DNA of 52,818 bases, from the NCBI RefSeq assembly GCF_000169095.1, contig NZ_AAVU01000048.1, positions 1 to 52,818 of the forward strand, given 5' to 3'. Source of the stretch: Lyngbya sp. PCC 8106 (GTDB taxonomy: Bacteria; Cyanobacteriota; Cyanobacteriia; Cyanobacteriales; Microcoleaceae). Below the pieces are notes generated by a model. It searched no databases. It saw nothing but the letters and a program-made list of their open reading frames with translations, and had not been told where the DNA came from. The translations under genes were made by a program, and so were the position numbers. Below, piece by piece: positions 1 to 8,537 of this stretch (positions are counted from its first letter, which is position 1; each line of letters opens with the position of its first letter).

Positions 1-687
1 ATTTTAGGTTATTTTGGGGAGAAATTTCCGGGGAATTGTGGGCAATGTGATAATTGTCGTGAAAGTAAGCCGATTGAAGATTGGACGATTGAAGCGATGA
101 AGTTTTTATCTTGTGTCGCTCGCTGTAAGGAACGTTACGGAATTAGTTATATTATTGATATTTTACGAGGTTCAAAAAGTCATAAAATTCTGGAACGAGG
201 ACATCATAAACTTTCAACCTATGGGATCGGAAAAGATCACACCGTTGATGAGTGGAAAAGCTTAGGGCGATCGCTTCTTCATCAAGGGTTGCTTGACCGG
301 ACAACAGATGGTTATGGTATCTTGAAACTAAATGCTTGTAGTTGGGAAGTGATGCAGCGTCAACGACAAGTTAAAATTGCGATTGCTCAGAAACGGAATT
401 TAGATATTCAAACCCGTTCACTGGCAGCAGAAGTTGAGATGTTATTTGATCACTTACGTCAACTTCGCAAAACGATCGCCGATGAGCAATTGATTCCCCC
501 CTACATGGTGTTTCCCGATTCTACACTACGAGCTATGGCACAACAACGTCCGGTAACATTAGAGGCTTTTTTAGAGATTTCAGGGGTTGGAAACCATAAG
601 TTGAGTCGCTATGGAGAACGGTTTGTGAGTGCTATTCGTAACTATTGTGAAGAACAAGGTCTTTCTGGGGGATCAACATCTCCCTAA
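1..687 (+). CDS. recQ: RecQ DNA helicase, C-terminal part (5' end outside window)
   Basis: The frame is open from base 1, so this is the C-terminal 228 residues of a 3'-5' DNA helicase acting in recombination and fork repair. The first residues hold the RecQ zinc-binding cysteines (CGQCDNC), followed by the winged-helix RQC domain (about residues 35-125; SYIIDILRGS and SKSHKILERGH are typical) and an HRDC domain near the end (ARxMAQQRP, then SGVGNHKLSRYGERF). The helicase core lies upstream of the window. The protein stops at 687, and a helix-turn-helix domain often fused to RecQ follows at once in another frame, so the tail may be frameshifted. Identification is firm; whether the gene is intact cannot be judged here. 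Confidence 0.93.
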   Translation: MLGYFGEKFPGNCGQCDNCRESKPIEDWTIEAMKFLSCVARCKERYGISYIIDILRGSKSHKILERGHHKLSTYGIGKDHTVDEWKSLGRSLLHQGLLDRTTDGYGILKLNACSWEVMQRQRQVKIAIAQKRNLDIQTRSLAAEVEMLFDHLRQLRKTIADEQLIPPYMVFPDSTLRAMAQQRPVTLEAFLEISGVGNHKLSRYGERFVSAIRNYCEEQGLSGGSTSP

Positions 688-692
688 AATTT

Positions 693-1022
693 ATGATTCC
701 CAATTTTAATTCATCAATAAATAGTCAAATGTATACTTTACAATTGCATCAGCAAGGGTTGAGTATTCAGGAGATTGCCCATCGCCGAAATGTATCTGAA
801 AGTGTGGTTAGTGGGCATTTAATCAAGTTAATTGGAACGAGCCAATCTGTCGATATTAATCGTTTGGTTTCATTACCTCGCCAGCAAGCCATTACTGAAG
901 CCATAGGAGCAGTTGGAGATACAAGACTTCAAATTATTTATGAGTATTTAGGTGAGCAATATAGTTATGATGAAATTTGCTTAGTTAGAGCGGCTTTACG
1001 CCAGTATCGTATGGAATTTTAG
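693..1022 (+). CDS. HTH_40-type RecQ C-terminal domain as a separate ORF
   Basis: This 109-residue protein has one recognisable helix-turn-helix (QGLSIQEIAHRRNVSESVVSGHL) followed by a helical segment ending in DEICLVRAALRQY. This is the HTH_40-like domain found at the extreme C-terminus of longer RecQ helicases. It starts 5 bases after the recQ stop in a different frame. Its frame stays open upstream to base 651, overlapping the recQ end by 37 bases. One extra base in the GGGGG run at 667-671 would join the two into one protein. It may be a real separate gene, a frameshifted gene or an assembly error. No convincing ribosome-binding site is seen before the ATG. Confidence 0.7.
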   Translation: MIPNFNSSINSQMYTLQLHQQGLSIQEIAHRRNVSESVVSGHLIKLIGTSQSVDINRLVSLPRQQAITEAIGAVGDTRLQIIYEYLGEQYSYDEICLVRAALRQYRMEF

Positions 1023-1077
1023 CAGAATTGATTGAATACGAATCTAGATTTAAAATATTGCTGACTCTTGATTAGAC

Positions 1078-1106
1078 TTGATTTGGCCGACCTTCCCCCC
1101 TAAAAT
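1078..1106 (+). promoter_or_regulatory. Sigma70-type promoter of the phosphoribulokinase-like gene
   Basis: A -35 box TTGATT (1078-1083) and a -10 box TAAAAT (1101-1106) are separated by exactly 17 bases. They lie about 37 bases upstream of the start codon at 1143, which is preceded by a GGGAG ribosome-binding site. Seen directly in the sequence; promoter activity is inferred. Confidence 0.6.
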
Positions 1107-1142
1107 GATCCCATTAGGCTACCGTTCGGCAAAGGGAGCAAG

Positions 1143-2078
1143 ATGAGCAATCGTCCGATTATTTTAGGTATTGTTGGGGATAGTGCAGCCGGAAAAACGA
1201 CACTAACACGGGGTATTGCCCAGGTTGTGGGTCCAGAAAACGTGACTGTAATCTGTACAGATGACTATCATCGCTATGATCGTACACAACGAAAAGCATT
1301 AGGAGTGACCGCGCTGCATCCAGATGCAAACTATCTTGATGTTATGCAGCAGCATCTCACCCTGTTGCGGACTGGACAACCTATTCTCAAACCGATTTAC
1401 AGTCATCACACGGGTACGTTTGAACCACCTGAGTATGTCAAGCCTAACCGCTTTGTGATTGTAGAGGGATTACTGGGATATTCAACTCGCGGCGCCCGGG
1501 ATTGCTACGATGTACGGGTGTATCTCGCCCCGCCAGAGTCTCTGCGAACTCAGTGGAAAGTGAAGCGGGATACCATGAAACGAAGCTACTCAGAAGAGGA
1601 TGTATTAGCCGCCTTGCGTCAACGAGAACCCGACTCCGAGTCGTTTATTCGTCCCCAACGCAAATGGGCTGATGTGGTGGTGACGTTTTATCCACCCGAT
1701 AATGAAGAAACTAACAGTTCTAATTTGAATGTGCGTTTGGTGTTGCGTCCGACAATTCCTCATCCCGATTTTACAGAGATTCTAGATCAAAATGATCGCT
1801 ATCCCCTCTCGGCTGTCCGTTTAGGATTGGATCGAGATATGGGTAAGCCTGTGGATGTGTTAGAAATTGATAGTCATGCGACTCTCGAACAGGTGAATTC
1901 TTTGGAGATGATGTTATGTAATGAGTTTCCTCACTTGAAGGATTTTTGTAGTGTGGGAAATCAAGAACTGGGTAAACTGACTGGAACGACAGGAGAAATT
2001 CTGCAAAGTTATCCGTTGGCGATCACCCAATTATTGATTGCTTATCACATGATTAAGGCGACAAAAATGGTGCAGTAA
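1143..2078 (+). CDS. Phosphoribulokinase/uridine-kinase family protein (divergent PRK paralog)
   Basis: A 311-residue P-loop kinase of the PRK family. The Walker A motif is GDSAAGKTT (residues 12-20). The PRK signature region follows (VICTDDYHRYDR, about 36-46; GVTALHPDANYLD; KPIYSHHTGTF), as does VIVEGLLGYST. The family phosphorylates ribulose 5-phosphate or uridine. Cyanobacterial Calvin-cycle PRK has GDSGCGKST with a regulatory Cys in the P-loop; here that position is Ala16, although the second N-terminal Cys (Cys38) is kept. The C-terminal half departs from standard PRK and is shorter (the usual length is about 333). This is therefore probably a paralog, not the Calvin-cycle enzyme controlled by thioredoxin and CP12. 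The true substrate is uncertain. The 3' end overlaps a convergent small gene by 26 bases. Confidence 0.85.
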   Translation: MSNRPIILGIVGDSAAGKTTLTRGIAQVVGPENVTVICTDDYHRYDRTQRKALGVTALHPDANYLDVMQQHLTLLRTGQPILKPIYSHHTGTFEPPEYVKPNRFVIVEGLLGYSTRGARDCYDVRVYLAPPESLRTQWKVKRDTMKRSYSEEDVLAALRQREPDSESFIRPQRKWADVVVTFYPPDNEETNSSNLNVRLVLRPTIPHPDFTEILDQNDRYPLSAVRLGLDRDMGKPVDVLEIDSHATLEQVNSLEMMLCNEFPHLKDFCSVGNQELGKLTGTTGEILQSYPLAITQLLIAYHMIKATKMVQ

Positions 2079-2271
2079 ATGCAGTTTGAGATCGCCGACT
2101 CTCCGCAGTTAATGACAAAGATTTGATCCCAGATGGAATCATTAACGGGTCTTGAGGTGCCGGAATCATTTCGCCTCGAAGATCCAGCAGAGAGACTAAT
2201 AACAGGTAAGCGATCGCTAAAATGATAGAAATTGCACCCGTGAGATAGGCAACGAGTTTGGAGCGTTCCAT
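2053..2271 (-). CDS. Small single-pass membrane protein, unknown function
   Basis: A 72-residue protein with one clear transmembrane helix (about residues 8-28, TGAISIILAIAYLLLVSLLD) after a short MERSKLVAY start. A soluble tail with GEMIPAPQDP follows. It converges on the phosphoribulokinase-like gene, and the last 26 bases overlap that gene's 3' end. The last 15 or so residues lie partly in the overlap and may be poorly conserved. The hydrophobic pattern and the clean start suggest a real small cyanobacterial protein. No family function is recognised, and no clear Shine-Dalgarno is seen. Confidence 0.55.
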   Translation of the reverse strand: MERSKLVAYLTGAISIILAIAYLLLVSLLDLRGEMIPAPQDPLMIPSGIKSLSLTAESRRSQTAFTAPFLSP

Positions 2272-2407
2272 AGGGATTGTTTACATTTAATTAAGTTTTG
2301 TCTTTCTAAAATTAACAAATCCCTGACCATTTCTCAAGGGAGTTTAGCCTGCTTTCTATCGATGCTAACTCTAAAAATACTGTCCATTTGCGAACAAACA
2401 TACTGAA

Positions 2408-2428
2408 AGAGGGGGAAGTACCCCCTCT
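2408..2428. terminator. Strong GC-rich hairpin (possible terminator)
   Basis: An 8-base perfect stem, AGAGGGGG/CCCCCTCT, with a 5-base AAGTA loop. There is no T-run on either side, so a rho-independent terminator is only one reading; it could also be a transcript-stabilising hairpin. Confidence 0.4.
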
Positions 2429-2450
2429 CTAAATATCTCCTCATCTGGGA

Positions 2451-2629
2451 TATAATAGGATCACCTAGTATTCTAAGAAAAGGAGATGCGCCCTGATGGT
2501 AGAACACCCAAATCGATCAATTGGTTAAGCATTTTACCCCAAAATAGGGAATCTGTGGACAACTTTGGACACTACGGACAAGTCAGATTGAATGCTTTTG
2601 ACCAATTAAGGTGTGCGAGTCTATATTGA
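2451..2629 (+). ncRNA. Candidate small RNA or short ORF with its own promoter
   Basis: A perfect -10 box (TATAAT, 2451-2456) is followed about 30 bases later by AAAAGGAG and then ATG at 2486. That frame runs 47 codons to TGA at 2629. A second ATG at 2496 is better spaced from the AAGGAG but opens only 10 codons. The segment contains an imperfect inverted repeat: ACACC...AATTGGTTAAGCATT (2504-2533) against AATGCTTTTGACCAATT...GGTGT (2591-2614). Either a structured RNA or a short peptide gene is possible; neither is recognised. Confidence 0.3.
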
Positions 2630-3049
2630 TATTATTGCAGTTGGCTTTTGATTAATGCAAGAGGTCTATTGCAATTACCCACTTTTTCAAAAAGCTATCA
2701 ATAATGTCAGGTAACAATAGAGGGTTAAACCCCCGAATGATCAGACAAAAATTTCTACCTTGTCTCTTTTCCCGTTGTTAAGGATGATCTCAATTTTGAT
2801 CATATCCGCCATTAAGTGTTTTAATAGAATACCTTATCCCGTTGAATGAACCTCGCCTACAGCTAACCGATGGGTTGCCAACCCAGGGCTGCACTTACTC
2901 CTGTTGATTCACTAATCGCCTTCCCATAAAGGTCAAGACCATAACAAATTTTCCCCAGACTCTGGCGGATTTTGTCGATCTTGTGCAGGATAAAGGGGTT
3001 GTAATTCAAGGGAAAGTCCTCAAGTACAAGACGAATAGAGTAAGTCCAG

Positions 3050-3610
3050 ATGACAGCAAGAAGACCAAGGAGAGCCACTAACACCCTCGTTCGACGCCAA
3101 GCCACTCCCAAAGAGCGACAGCTTATTCACCTGTTAGCTAACTTGGGCTGTTCGTTGGTGAGATATGGGATGGAACACGCCAATACTAAGGGGATTATCT
3201 CAGCACCTGAACGCAAAAGTCTCGCCGAACATCACAACTTACGACTCCAACAAATTCGCCGCATTGAACGGAGTTTAGAACCCGTAGCAACGCTTAAACG
3301 AGTCTATTTTAGGAGTGAACTCAGTCCGCGTAATCTCAAATCTCTGAAGTTACTTTGGGTTGATGAAGATAACAAAAGCCGGGTTAAACGGGTTGCTCCT
3401 GAACTTGATGAAATCCTCAGTGAAGCTTTAGATCAAGGCGATACTCTCAAACAAATTTTTCACATCACAGAAGTTGGAGAACGACAGTTTGCTCTGACAC
3501 TAGAGAAAGGAAAAGTTCCGCTTTGGGTTAAAGAATGGGAAGAATCTGAATATGAAATCGATTTCTTTCCGCCCTCTTTCTCCGCCTGGGCAAATATTGT
3601 AGACGATTAA
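3050..3610 (+). CDS. Conserved-looking hypothetical protein, unknown function
   Basis: A 186-residue soluble protein with a strongly basic N-terminus (ARRPRRATNTLVRRQATPKER), then a helical region rich in Arg/Leu (NLRLQQIRRIERSLEP). The C-terminal half is acidic and ends in aromatic residues (FFPPSFSAWANIVDD). No enzyme motif, membrane helix or signal peptide is seen. The ATG at 3050 is the longest option; the Met at 3170 (MEHANTKG) is an alternative start. A hairpin with a T-run follows the stop. The coding-like composition and the terminator support a real gene; I do not recognise the family. Confidence 0.6.
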   Translation: MTARRPRRATNTLVRRQATPKERQLIHLLANLGCSLVRYGMEHANTKGIISAPERKSLAEHHNLRLQQIRRIERSLEPVATLKRVYFRSELSPRNLKSLKLLWVDEDNKSRVKRVAPELDEILSEALDQGDTLKQIFHITEVGERQFALTLEKGKVPLWVKEWEESEYEIDFFPPSFSAWANIVDD

Positions 3611-3626
3611 GAACATCAGCAGGATA

Positions 3627-3663
3627 TACCCCGGCAATATTATTCTGGGGTAATTATTTTTTT
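3627..3663 (+). terminator. Rho-independent terminator after the hypothetical gene
   Basis: Stem TACCCC (3627-3632)/GGGGTA (3647-3652) with a 14-base loop, followed by an A/T stretch ending in seven T (3657-3663). It lies 17 bases after the stop at 3610. Confidence 0.6.
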
Positions 3664-3686
3664 CTCGGTTAAGGATCATAAATCAG

Positions 3687-3711
3687 GTAGAATGGGCATT
3701 GCCCACCCTAC
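3687..3711. repeat. Dispersed palindromic repeat (TGGGCAATGCCCA family)
   Basis: GTAG at 3687 and CTAC at 3711 enclose the palindrome TGGGCATTGCCCA. The same core occurs downstream of dapL (52119-52135), and a diverged copy lies at 16445-16467. Here it sits between two convergent genes and may act as a two-way terminator for aspS. Confidence 0.6.
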
Positions 3712-3725
3712 AATTTCACTGTAAA

Positions 3726-5528
3726 CTAACTCTTTTCTTCTGACTTCTTCGGTTTATAGGTCGAGGCAACGTGTAATTCTTTTAACTGTTTATCCTCTAC
3801 CTTAGACGGTGCATTCGTTAACAAACAACGGGCTTGTTGAGTCTTCGGAAAGGCAATCACATCGCGAATGGATTCTTCTCCAGCTAACAACATCACCAAC
3901 CGATCTAAACCATAAGCAATTCCGCCGTGGGGAGGTGTACCATATTCAAAAGCTTCTAATAAAAATCCAAACTTATTAAACGCTTCCTCTATGGATAATC
4001 CAATCGTTTCAAATACCTTTTCTTGAACATCTCGCTGATAAATTCGCAGACTTCCACCGCCAATTTCATACCCATTTAAAACCAAGTCATAAGCCAAAGC
4101 CCGAGCAGTTTTTAAGTCCGCTAAATCATCAGGATGAGGTGCAGTAAACGGGTGATGTAAGGCTTCTAAACGCTTTTCATCTGCATTCCATTCAAACATC
4201 GGAAAATCAGTCACCCAGAGGAAATTTGTCTGATCTTTAGCGATTAATCCCAATTCTTCCCCAACCACTAACCGCAACCGATCTAACGTTTTATTAACCG
4301 TGTTTGTTTCTCCCGCCCCAAATAACAACAGGAAACCAGGTTTAGCTTGAGTTCGTTTGAGGATTTCTTGCTTTTGGTCTTCACTCAGATTATCTTTAAT
4401 TGCCCCAATTGTATCAAGTTTTCCACCTTCTTTCACCCGAATATAAGCCAAGCCTTTCGCCCCGGCTTCACTGGCTTCTTTAAATAAATCACCACCGGGT
4501 TTAATTCTCACATTAGAAAACGCTTCATTCCCACCCGGAATCGGTAATATTTTCACAATTCCGCCCGATTTAACCGCTCCTGAAAAGACTTTAAAACCAC
4601 AGTCTTTAACCAGATCAGAAACATCAACTAATTCCAAACCAAAGCGGGTGTCTGGCTTATCACTACCATAACGATTTAAGGCTTCAGCATAGGTTAAACG
4701 GGGAAAAGGAAGGGGTAAATCTATCCCTTTAACTGCTTTAAAAATATGAGCCACTAACGCTTCATTTAAAGCTAGAATTTCCTCTTGAGACATGAAACTC
4801 ATTTCCATATCCAATTGAGTGAATTCCGGTTGACGATCAGCCCGTAAATCTTCATCGCGAAAACAATGAGCAATCTGATAATATCGATCCATTCCCGATA
4901 CCATCAACAATTGTTTAAATAATTGCGGAGACTGCGGTAAAGCAAACCATTCTCCGGGGTTAACCCGACTGGGGAGAACATAGTCTCTGGCCCCTTCTGG
5001 GGTGGAACGAGTCAGAATTGGGGTTTCAATCTCAATAAAGTGTTCTTGATCCTCGAGGAACCGACGCATTGCTTTCACAACCGCATGACGGAGTTGAAGG
5101 TTGCGAGTCATGCGATCGCGCCTGATATCTAAATAGCGATATCTTAAGCGTAATTCTTCTTTAACAGATTCAGGTTCAGCGGTGGAAATTTGAAAGGGAA
5201 GTTGTTTTCCCAGGGCGTTGAGAAGTTCAATTTTATCGGCGTAAATTTCGACTTCTCCGGTGGCGAGTTTGGGGTTTAGAGACTCATCTGGACGTTGAGA
5301 GACTCGACCTGTAATTCTGACGACATATTCATTTCGCAGACTTTCAGCGATGTGGTAGGAGTCTGGAGTGCGTTGAGGATCGCTGACGATTTGAACTAAG
5401 CCGTGGCGATCGCGCAAATCCAGAAAGATCACTCCGCCATGATCTCGACGACGATCCACCCATCCGCAGAGAGTGACGGTTTTTCCGATATCGGTACTTC
5501 TGAGTTGTCCACAGTAATGGGTTCGCAT
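3726..5528 (-). CDS. aspS: Aspartyl-tRNA synthetase
   Basis: A 600-residue class II synthetase that charges tRNA-Asp with aspartate in the cytoplasm. The N-terminal OB-fold anticodon-binding domain is visible (TLCGWVDRRRDHGGVIFLD, residues 19-37), followed by class II motif 2 (YYQIAHCFRDEDLRADRQPEFTQLDME region) and motif 3 (GIAYGLDRLVML). The bacterial GAD insertion lies between them, and RDVIAFPKTQQ closes the core. Length is normal for bacterial AspRS. Residue 30 is His followed by Gly; bacterial nondiscriminating AspRSs carry His here where the E. coli type carries Leu, so it might also charge tRNA-Asn (inference). It is a single gene, convergent with the hypothetical gene and divergent from the YjbQ gene. 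Confidence 0.97.
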   Translation of the reverse strand: MRTHYCGQLRSTDIGKTVTLCGWVDRRRDHGGVIFLDLRDRHGLVQIVSDPQRTPDSYHIAESLRNEYVVRITGRVSQRPDESLNPKLATGEVEIYADKIELLNALGKQLPFQISTAEPESVKEELRLRYRYLDIRRDRMTRNLQLRHAVVKAMRRFLEDQEHFIEIETPILTRSTPEGARDYVLPSRVNPGEWFALPQSPQLFKQLLMVSGMDRYYQIAHCFRDEDLRADRQPEFTQLDMEMSFMSQEEILALNEALVAHIFKAVKGIDLPLPFPRLTYAEALNRYGSDKPDTRFGLELVDVSDLVKDCGFKVFSGAVKSGGIVKILPIPGGNEAFSNVRIKPGGDLFKEASEAGAKGLAYIRVKEGGKLDTIGAIKDNLSEDQKQEILKRTQAKPGFLLLFGAGETNTVNKTLDRLRLVVGEELGLIAKDQTNFLWVTDFPMFEWNADEKRLEALHHPFTAPHPDDLADLKTARALAYDLVLNGYEIGGGSLRIYQRDVQEKVFETIGLSIEEAFNKFGFLLEAFEYGTPPHGGIAYGLDRLVMLLAGEESIRDVIAFPKTQQARCLLTNAPSKVEDKQLKELHVASTYKPKKSEEKS

Positions 5529-5754
5529 GGCTATCGATTTTTCGATCTGGATTCACATACAAGATTAGCAAAATACCAGTATATAATAGGTGAGCAAAAT
5601 TGCTGACTTAATTTTATTTTTATTTTTTGAGGGTCAGTCACAAGTCTGCATGGGTCTTTGAGGACAGACACAACTCTGTTAGATGTAGATATAGTGTTAA
5701 AAGTGTGTGACGCTGTTCTCTGAAAAGATTGTCCATTATTTACGATTAACGGTT

Positions 5755-6177
5755 ATGACTCACTATCAACAATTAATTCGAGTTTCTACAACTCCCAAGT
5801 CTCTCGTCCGAGTCACCCATCAGGTTGAGGATATTGTCTCCAAATCTGGGATTAAAACAGGTTTATGTAGTGTGTTTTTGCGCCATACTTCAGCCAGTTT
5901 AATTATCCAAGAAAATGCTGATCCAGATGTATTGGTAGATCTAGAAAATTTCTTGTCAAAATTAGTTCCTGAAGGCAATTATTATATTCACGATGCTGAA
6001 GGGCCTGATGATATGCCCGCTCATATTCGCAGTGTTTTGACTCATACTTCTGAACAAATTCCGGTTTCTCAAGGACGATTGGTATTAGGAACTTGGCAAG
6101 GTCTTTATGTTTGGGAACATCGCAATCATCGACATAATCGTGAATTGATCGTTCATCTTTCGGGAGATTCTTATTAA
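5755..6177 (+). CDS. YjbQ/UPF0047 family protein
   Basis: A 140-residue protein of the YjbQ family, small trimeric beta proteins; E. coli YjbQ has reported weak thiamine-phosphate synthase activity. Visible family motifs are GLCSVFLRHTSASLIIQEN (about residues 38-56), DADPDV-like NADPDVLVDLE, HIRSVLTHTSEQIPVSQGRL and the C-terminal GTWQGLYVWEHR. I chose the ATG at 5755 because it gives the usual family length; a GTG at 5707 in the same frame would add 16 residues of unlikely sequence. It stands alone between aspS (divergent) and the amylase (convergent). The cellular role is not settled for the family. Confidence 0.9.
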   Translation: MTHYQQLIRVSTTPKSLVRVTHQVEDIVSKSGIKTGLCSVFLRHTSASLIIQENADPDVLVDLENFLSKLVPEGNYYIHDAEGPDDMPAHIRSVLTHTSEQIPVSQGRLVLGTWQGLYVWEHRNHRHNRELIVHLSGDSY

Positions 6178-6325
6178 TTGAATATCTGTAGAGGCGGGGA
6201 TTTTCAGTCACCCGTCACCCGTAAAAACAGTTTTAAAGTAACAAGGAACAGTCTTTACTTTTGCATGAGTGCCTTTTGCCTTCTTCCTGTTCCCTGATCC
6301 GTCGTTCCCTGTTCCCTCTTTCTTG

Positions 6326-8284
6326 TTAAGATTCTCGACCAGAAGCCCATCGATCTCGCCATTTTACAATCCCTTCACTGGCAATTACCCAACGACGAGA
6401 AACTAAATTTTCTCGCAGAGGAGATTGTCCTTGACGGAGCATGGTATACTTATAATTGATTAGTTTTCCGGCACTTTCATTGAAGGGAATTTCTGCAAAC
6501 CAAGTATTACTATTAATGTATTCTAGGGGATAAGATTTGCCAATATCCCAATTTCCGAGTTCTGGACAATCTCCAATCACAACAATACTTTCACCCGGAA
6601 GGGTTTGCACTCCATTTAACTGAACTCGGACAATGGTTTGGGCTTTTAGACGTTCTCCCACATGAGAAAGGACTATAATTTGTTTAGAATCAAGCTGAAG
6701 ATTGTGTATTTTCCCCTCTTCAACTTCATATTTATTCGGTGACATCACATCGGTATGTTCTCCATCGGGTAAACCTGTTTCTACCGCTTCTAAAACAACA
6801 TCTTCACCTCGGTTCATCGCCACAAACACTCTAGAATCGCGATAACGACGGGTATAGCAATAAATATCAGGGGTAATATATTTTTGCCATTGACCTCCCA
6901 TTGAAGCCGCAGGATTGAGTCGTCGCACCCCTGAAAGCAGTCGAATTTCACGATAGAGAGGGCTATTTTTATCCCATTTTTCCATCATCGGACGGTTATA
7001 AGGATCATTATTTCCGTAAGGATTGTAATCGCCATTGGTATCATCGTGAAGATACTGTTCAGTCCCGTAATATAGACAGGGAATTCCTCGGGATGTCATG
7101 ATTAAGGCAACCGCCATATGCAGATAACCGGGATCAGAATTTAAGGTCTGAAAACGGTGCAGATCATGGTTATCGATGAAGGTAATTAATTCGGTTGCGC
7201 TGTCATAATAATGATCTTTATCAAGAACGTCTTTAATTAAATAAAATCCCTCTTCTTCACAGTTTCCTAATGCCCGTCGAATCGCGATAGAGAGTCCAAA
7301 GTCTAAGATTGACATTCCAGAATTATTGGCAAATTCAACAGAAAGTCCGTCATCTGGGCTAGAATAAATCCATTCTCCTAAGATAAAAATATCGGGTCTA
7401 TAGGTTGTAATATCCGCAATAAATTCTTGCCAAAACCAGATTGGCATATGCTTGACGGTATCGATTCGTAACGCATCAACCCCGCGATCTATCCATTGTT
7501 TAATCGCTGATTTGATATAAGTTCGATACTCGGTATTATTTTCATTAAATGAAGCTAGTCCTGCTAATTCACAGTTTTTAACTTGCCATTCATCTTCCCA
7601 GTCTGTGACCTCTCCGTAATGATGATACCAGTGATTAGCGTCTTCATGGAAATCGGCAATTTTGACACCATCATCATAAAGGGCGCCTTTTTCTCCGGCG
7701 ACATCAGGACTACTGTGGTTACAAACGATATCTAGAATTAACTTCATACCTCGTTTGTCTAATTCTTCAATCAACCGATCAAATACAGTATCTTTTGTAT
7801 CTTGGGTTTGGTTGAGTGAGGGGTTTTCATCAACTCCAATAAAGCGAGGATTAATCCGTTTAAAGTCTTTTGTCCAATAGCCATGAACGGCTGCACTTTC
7901 AAAGAATAATCCTTCAACTTGTTCAAATAAAGGGGTTAACCAGAGGGCGGTTACGCCTAAATTTTTGAGATAATCTAACTGATCAATAACTCCTTGTAAA
8001 TCTCCGCCCCAATACTTTCCCCAATCTTGTTTTTGGGGATCATAAAGTTCAGGATTCGGGCCTTCATTATTATCAGGATCTCCATCACAAAATCGATCTA
8101 CAACAATAAAATAAATGGTTTCTTGACGAAATTCGATATCTCGGGTGTAGAGAAACTCTAAATCAATATCTTGTTCGGTTGAGGAGTCTATCGTTTCTTC
8201 TATTTTTTCAATCGCTTCATCTTGGCTGATGCGGTCAATTTTTCCAGGTTTTTCTGTGGGCAGTTGTGAAGTCATAGTTGACAA
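6326..8284 (-). CDS. GH13 alpha-amylase-type glycoside hydrolase with C-terminal CBM20
   Basis: A 652-residue cytosolic enzyme (no signal peptide) acting on alpha-1,4-glucans, probably glycogen or maltodextrins. The (beta/alpha)8 barrel runs from about 50 to 450, with the four GH13 regions: DIVCNH (about 185-190), ALRIDTVKH with nucleophile Asp275, ILGEW with acid/base Glu304, and FIDNHD with Asp374. An acidic linker precedes residue 50. A starch-binding CBM20 module lies at about 548-650 (VQLNGVQTLPGESIVVIGDCPELGNW). The architecture resembles cyclodextrin glucanotransferase or maltogenic amylase without their extra domains; specificity cannot be read from the sequence. Single gene; the 253 bases upstream hold no other gene. 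Confidence 0.93.
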   Translation of the reverse strand: MSTMTSQLPTEKPGKIDRISQDEAIEKIEETIDSSTEQDIDLEFLYTRDIEFRQETIYFIVVDRFCDGDPDNNEGPNPELYDPQKQDWGKYWGGDLQGVIDQLDYLKNLGVTALWLTPLFEQVEGLFFESAAVHGYWTKDFKRINPRFIGVDENPSLNQTQDTKDTVFDRLIEELDKRGMKLILDIVCNHSSPDVAGEKGALYDDGVKIADFHEDANHWYHHYGEVTDWEDEWQVKNCELAGLASFNENNTEYRTYIKSAIKQWIDRGVDALRIDTVKHMPIWFWQEFIADITTYRPDIFILGEWIYSSPDDGLSVEFANNSGMSILDFGLSIAIRRALGNCEEEGFYLIKDVLDKDHYYDSATELITFIDNHDLHRFQTLNSDPGYLHMAVALIMTSRGIPCLYYGTEQYLHDDTNGDYNPYGNNDPYNRPMMEKWDKNSPLYREIRLLSGVRRLNPAASMGGQWQKYITPDIYCYTRRYRDSRVFVAMNRGEDVVLEAVETGLPDGEHTDVMSPNKYEVEEGKIHNLQLDSKQIIVLSHVGERLKAQTIVRVQLNGVQTLPGESIVVIGDCPELGNWDIGKSYPLEYINSNTWFAEIPFNESAGKLINYKYTMLRQGQSPLRENLVSRRWVIASEGIVKWRDRWASGRES

Positions 8285-8537
8285 TACTTTAGATTTGTTC
8301 GAGGAAAATATGTGAGTTTTCTAAGCGGGTATTCTCCTAGACCCTGAATGATGATTTTTGTGAGGATACCTAAATTTAAGTGAAAAGTCAAATCAGTTTT
8401 GACGACTTTGAGCTAATATTAATCTAGAGTGATCTTCTTGAGTTAAAAATTAAGCTATCCTCTCAATTTAACATTTTTAGCAAGTCATAAAATCTATCTT
8501 TAGATAGATGTAAAACTTCACCTTAATCTGATTATAA

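Larger units (their letters stand above)
2272..3049. other. Gene-poor 778-base stretch with hairpin, promoter-like box and inverted repeat
   Basis: No convincing protein gene is seen. The stretch holds a hairpin at 2408-2428, a perfect TATAAT at 2451-2456, and a long imperfect inverted repeat (2504-2533 against 2591-2614). A 47-codon ATG frame runs from 2486 to 2629 through the repeat. From about 2640 to 3049 only AT-rich sequence without recognisable signals is seen. Confidence 0.5.

Noticed and set aside
2863..3111. 82-codon minus-strand frame overlapping the start of the hypothetical gene
   Set aside because: It overlaps a better-supported plus-strand gene and has no family features; the hydrophobic stretch is an artefact of the opposite strand.
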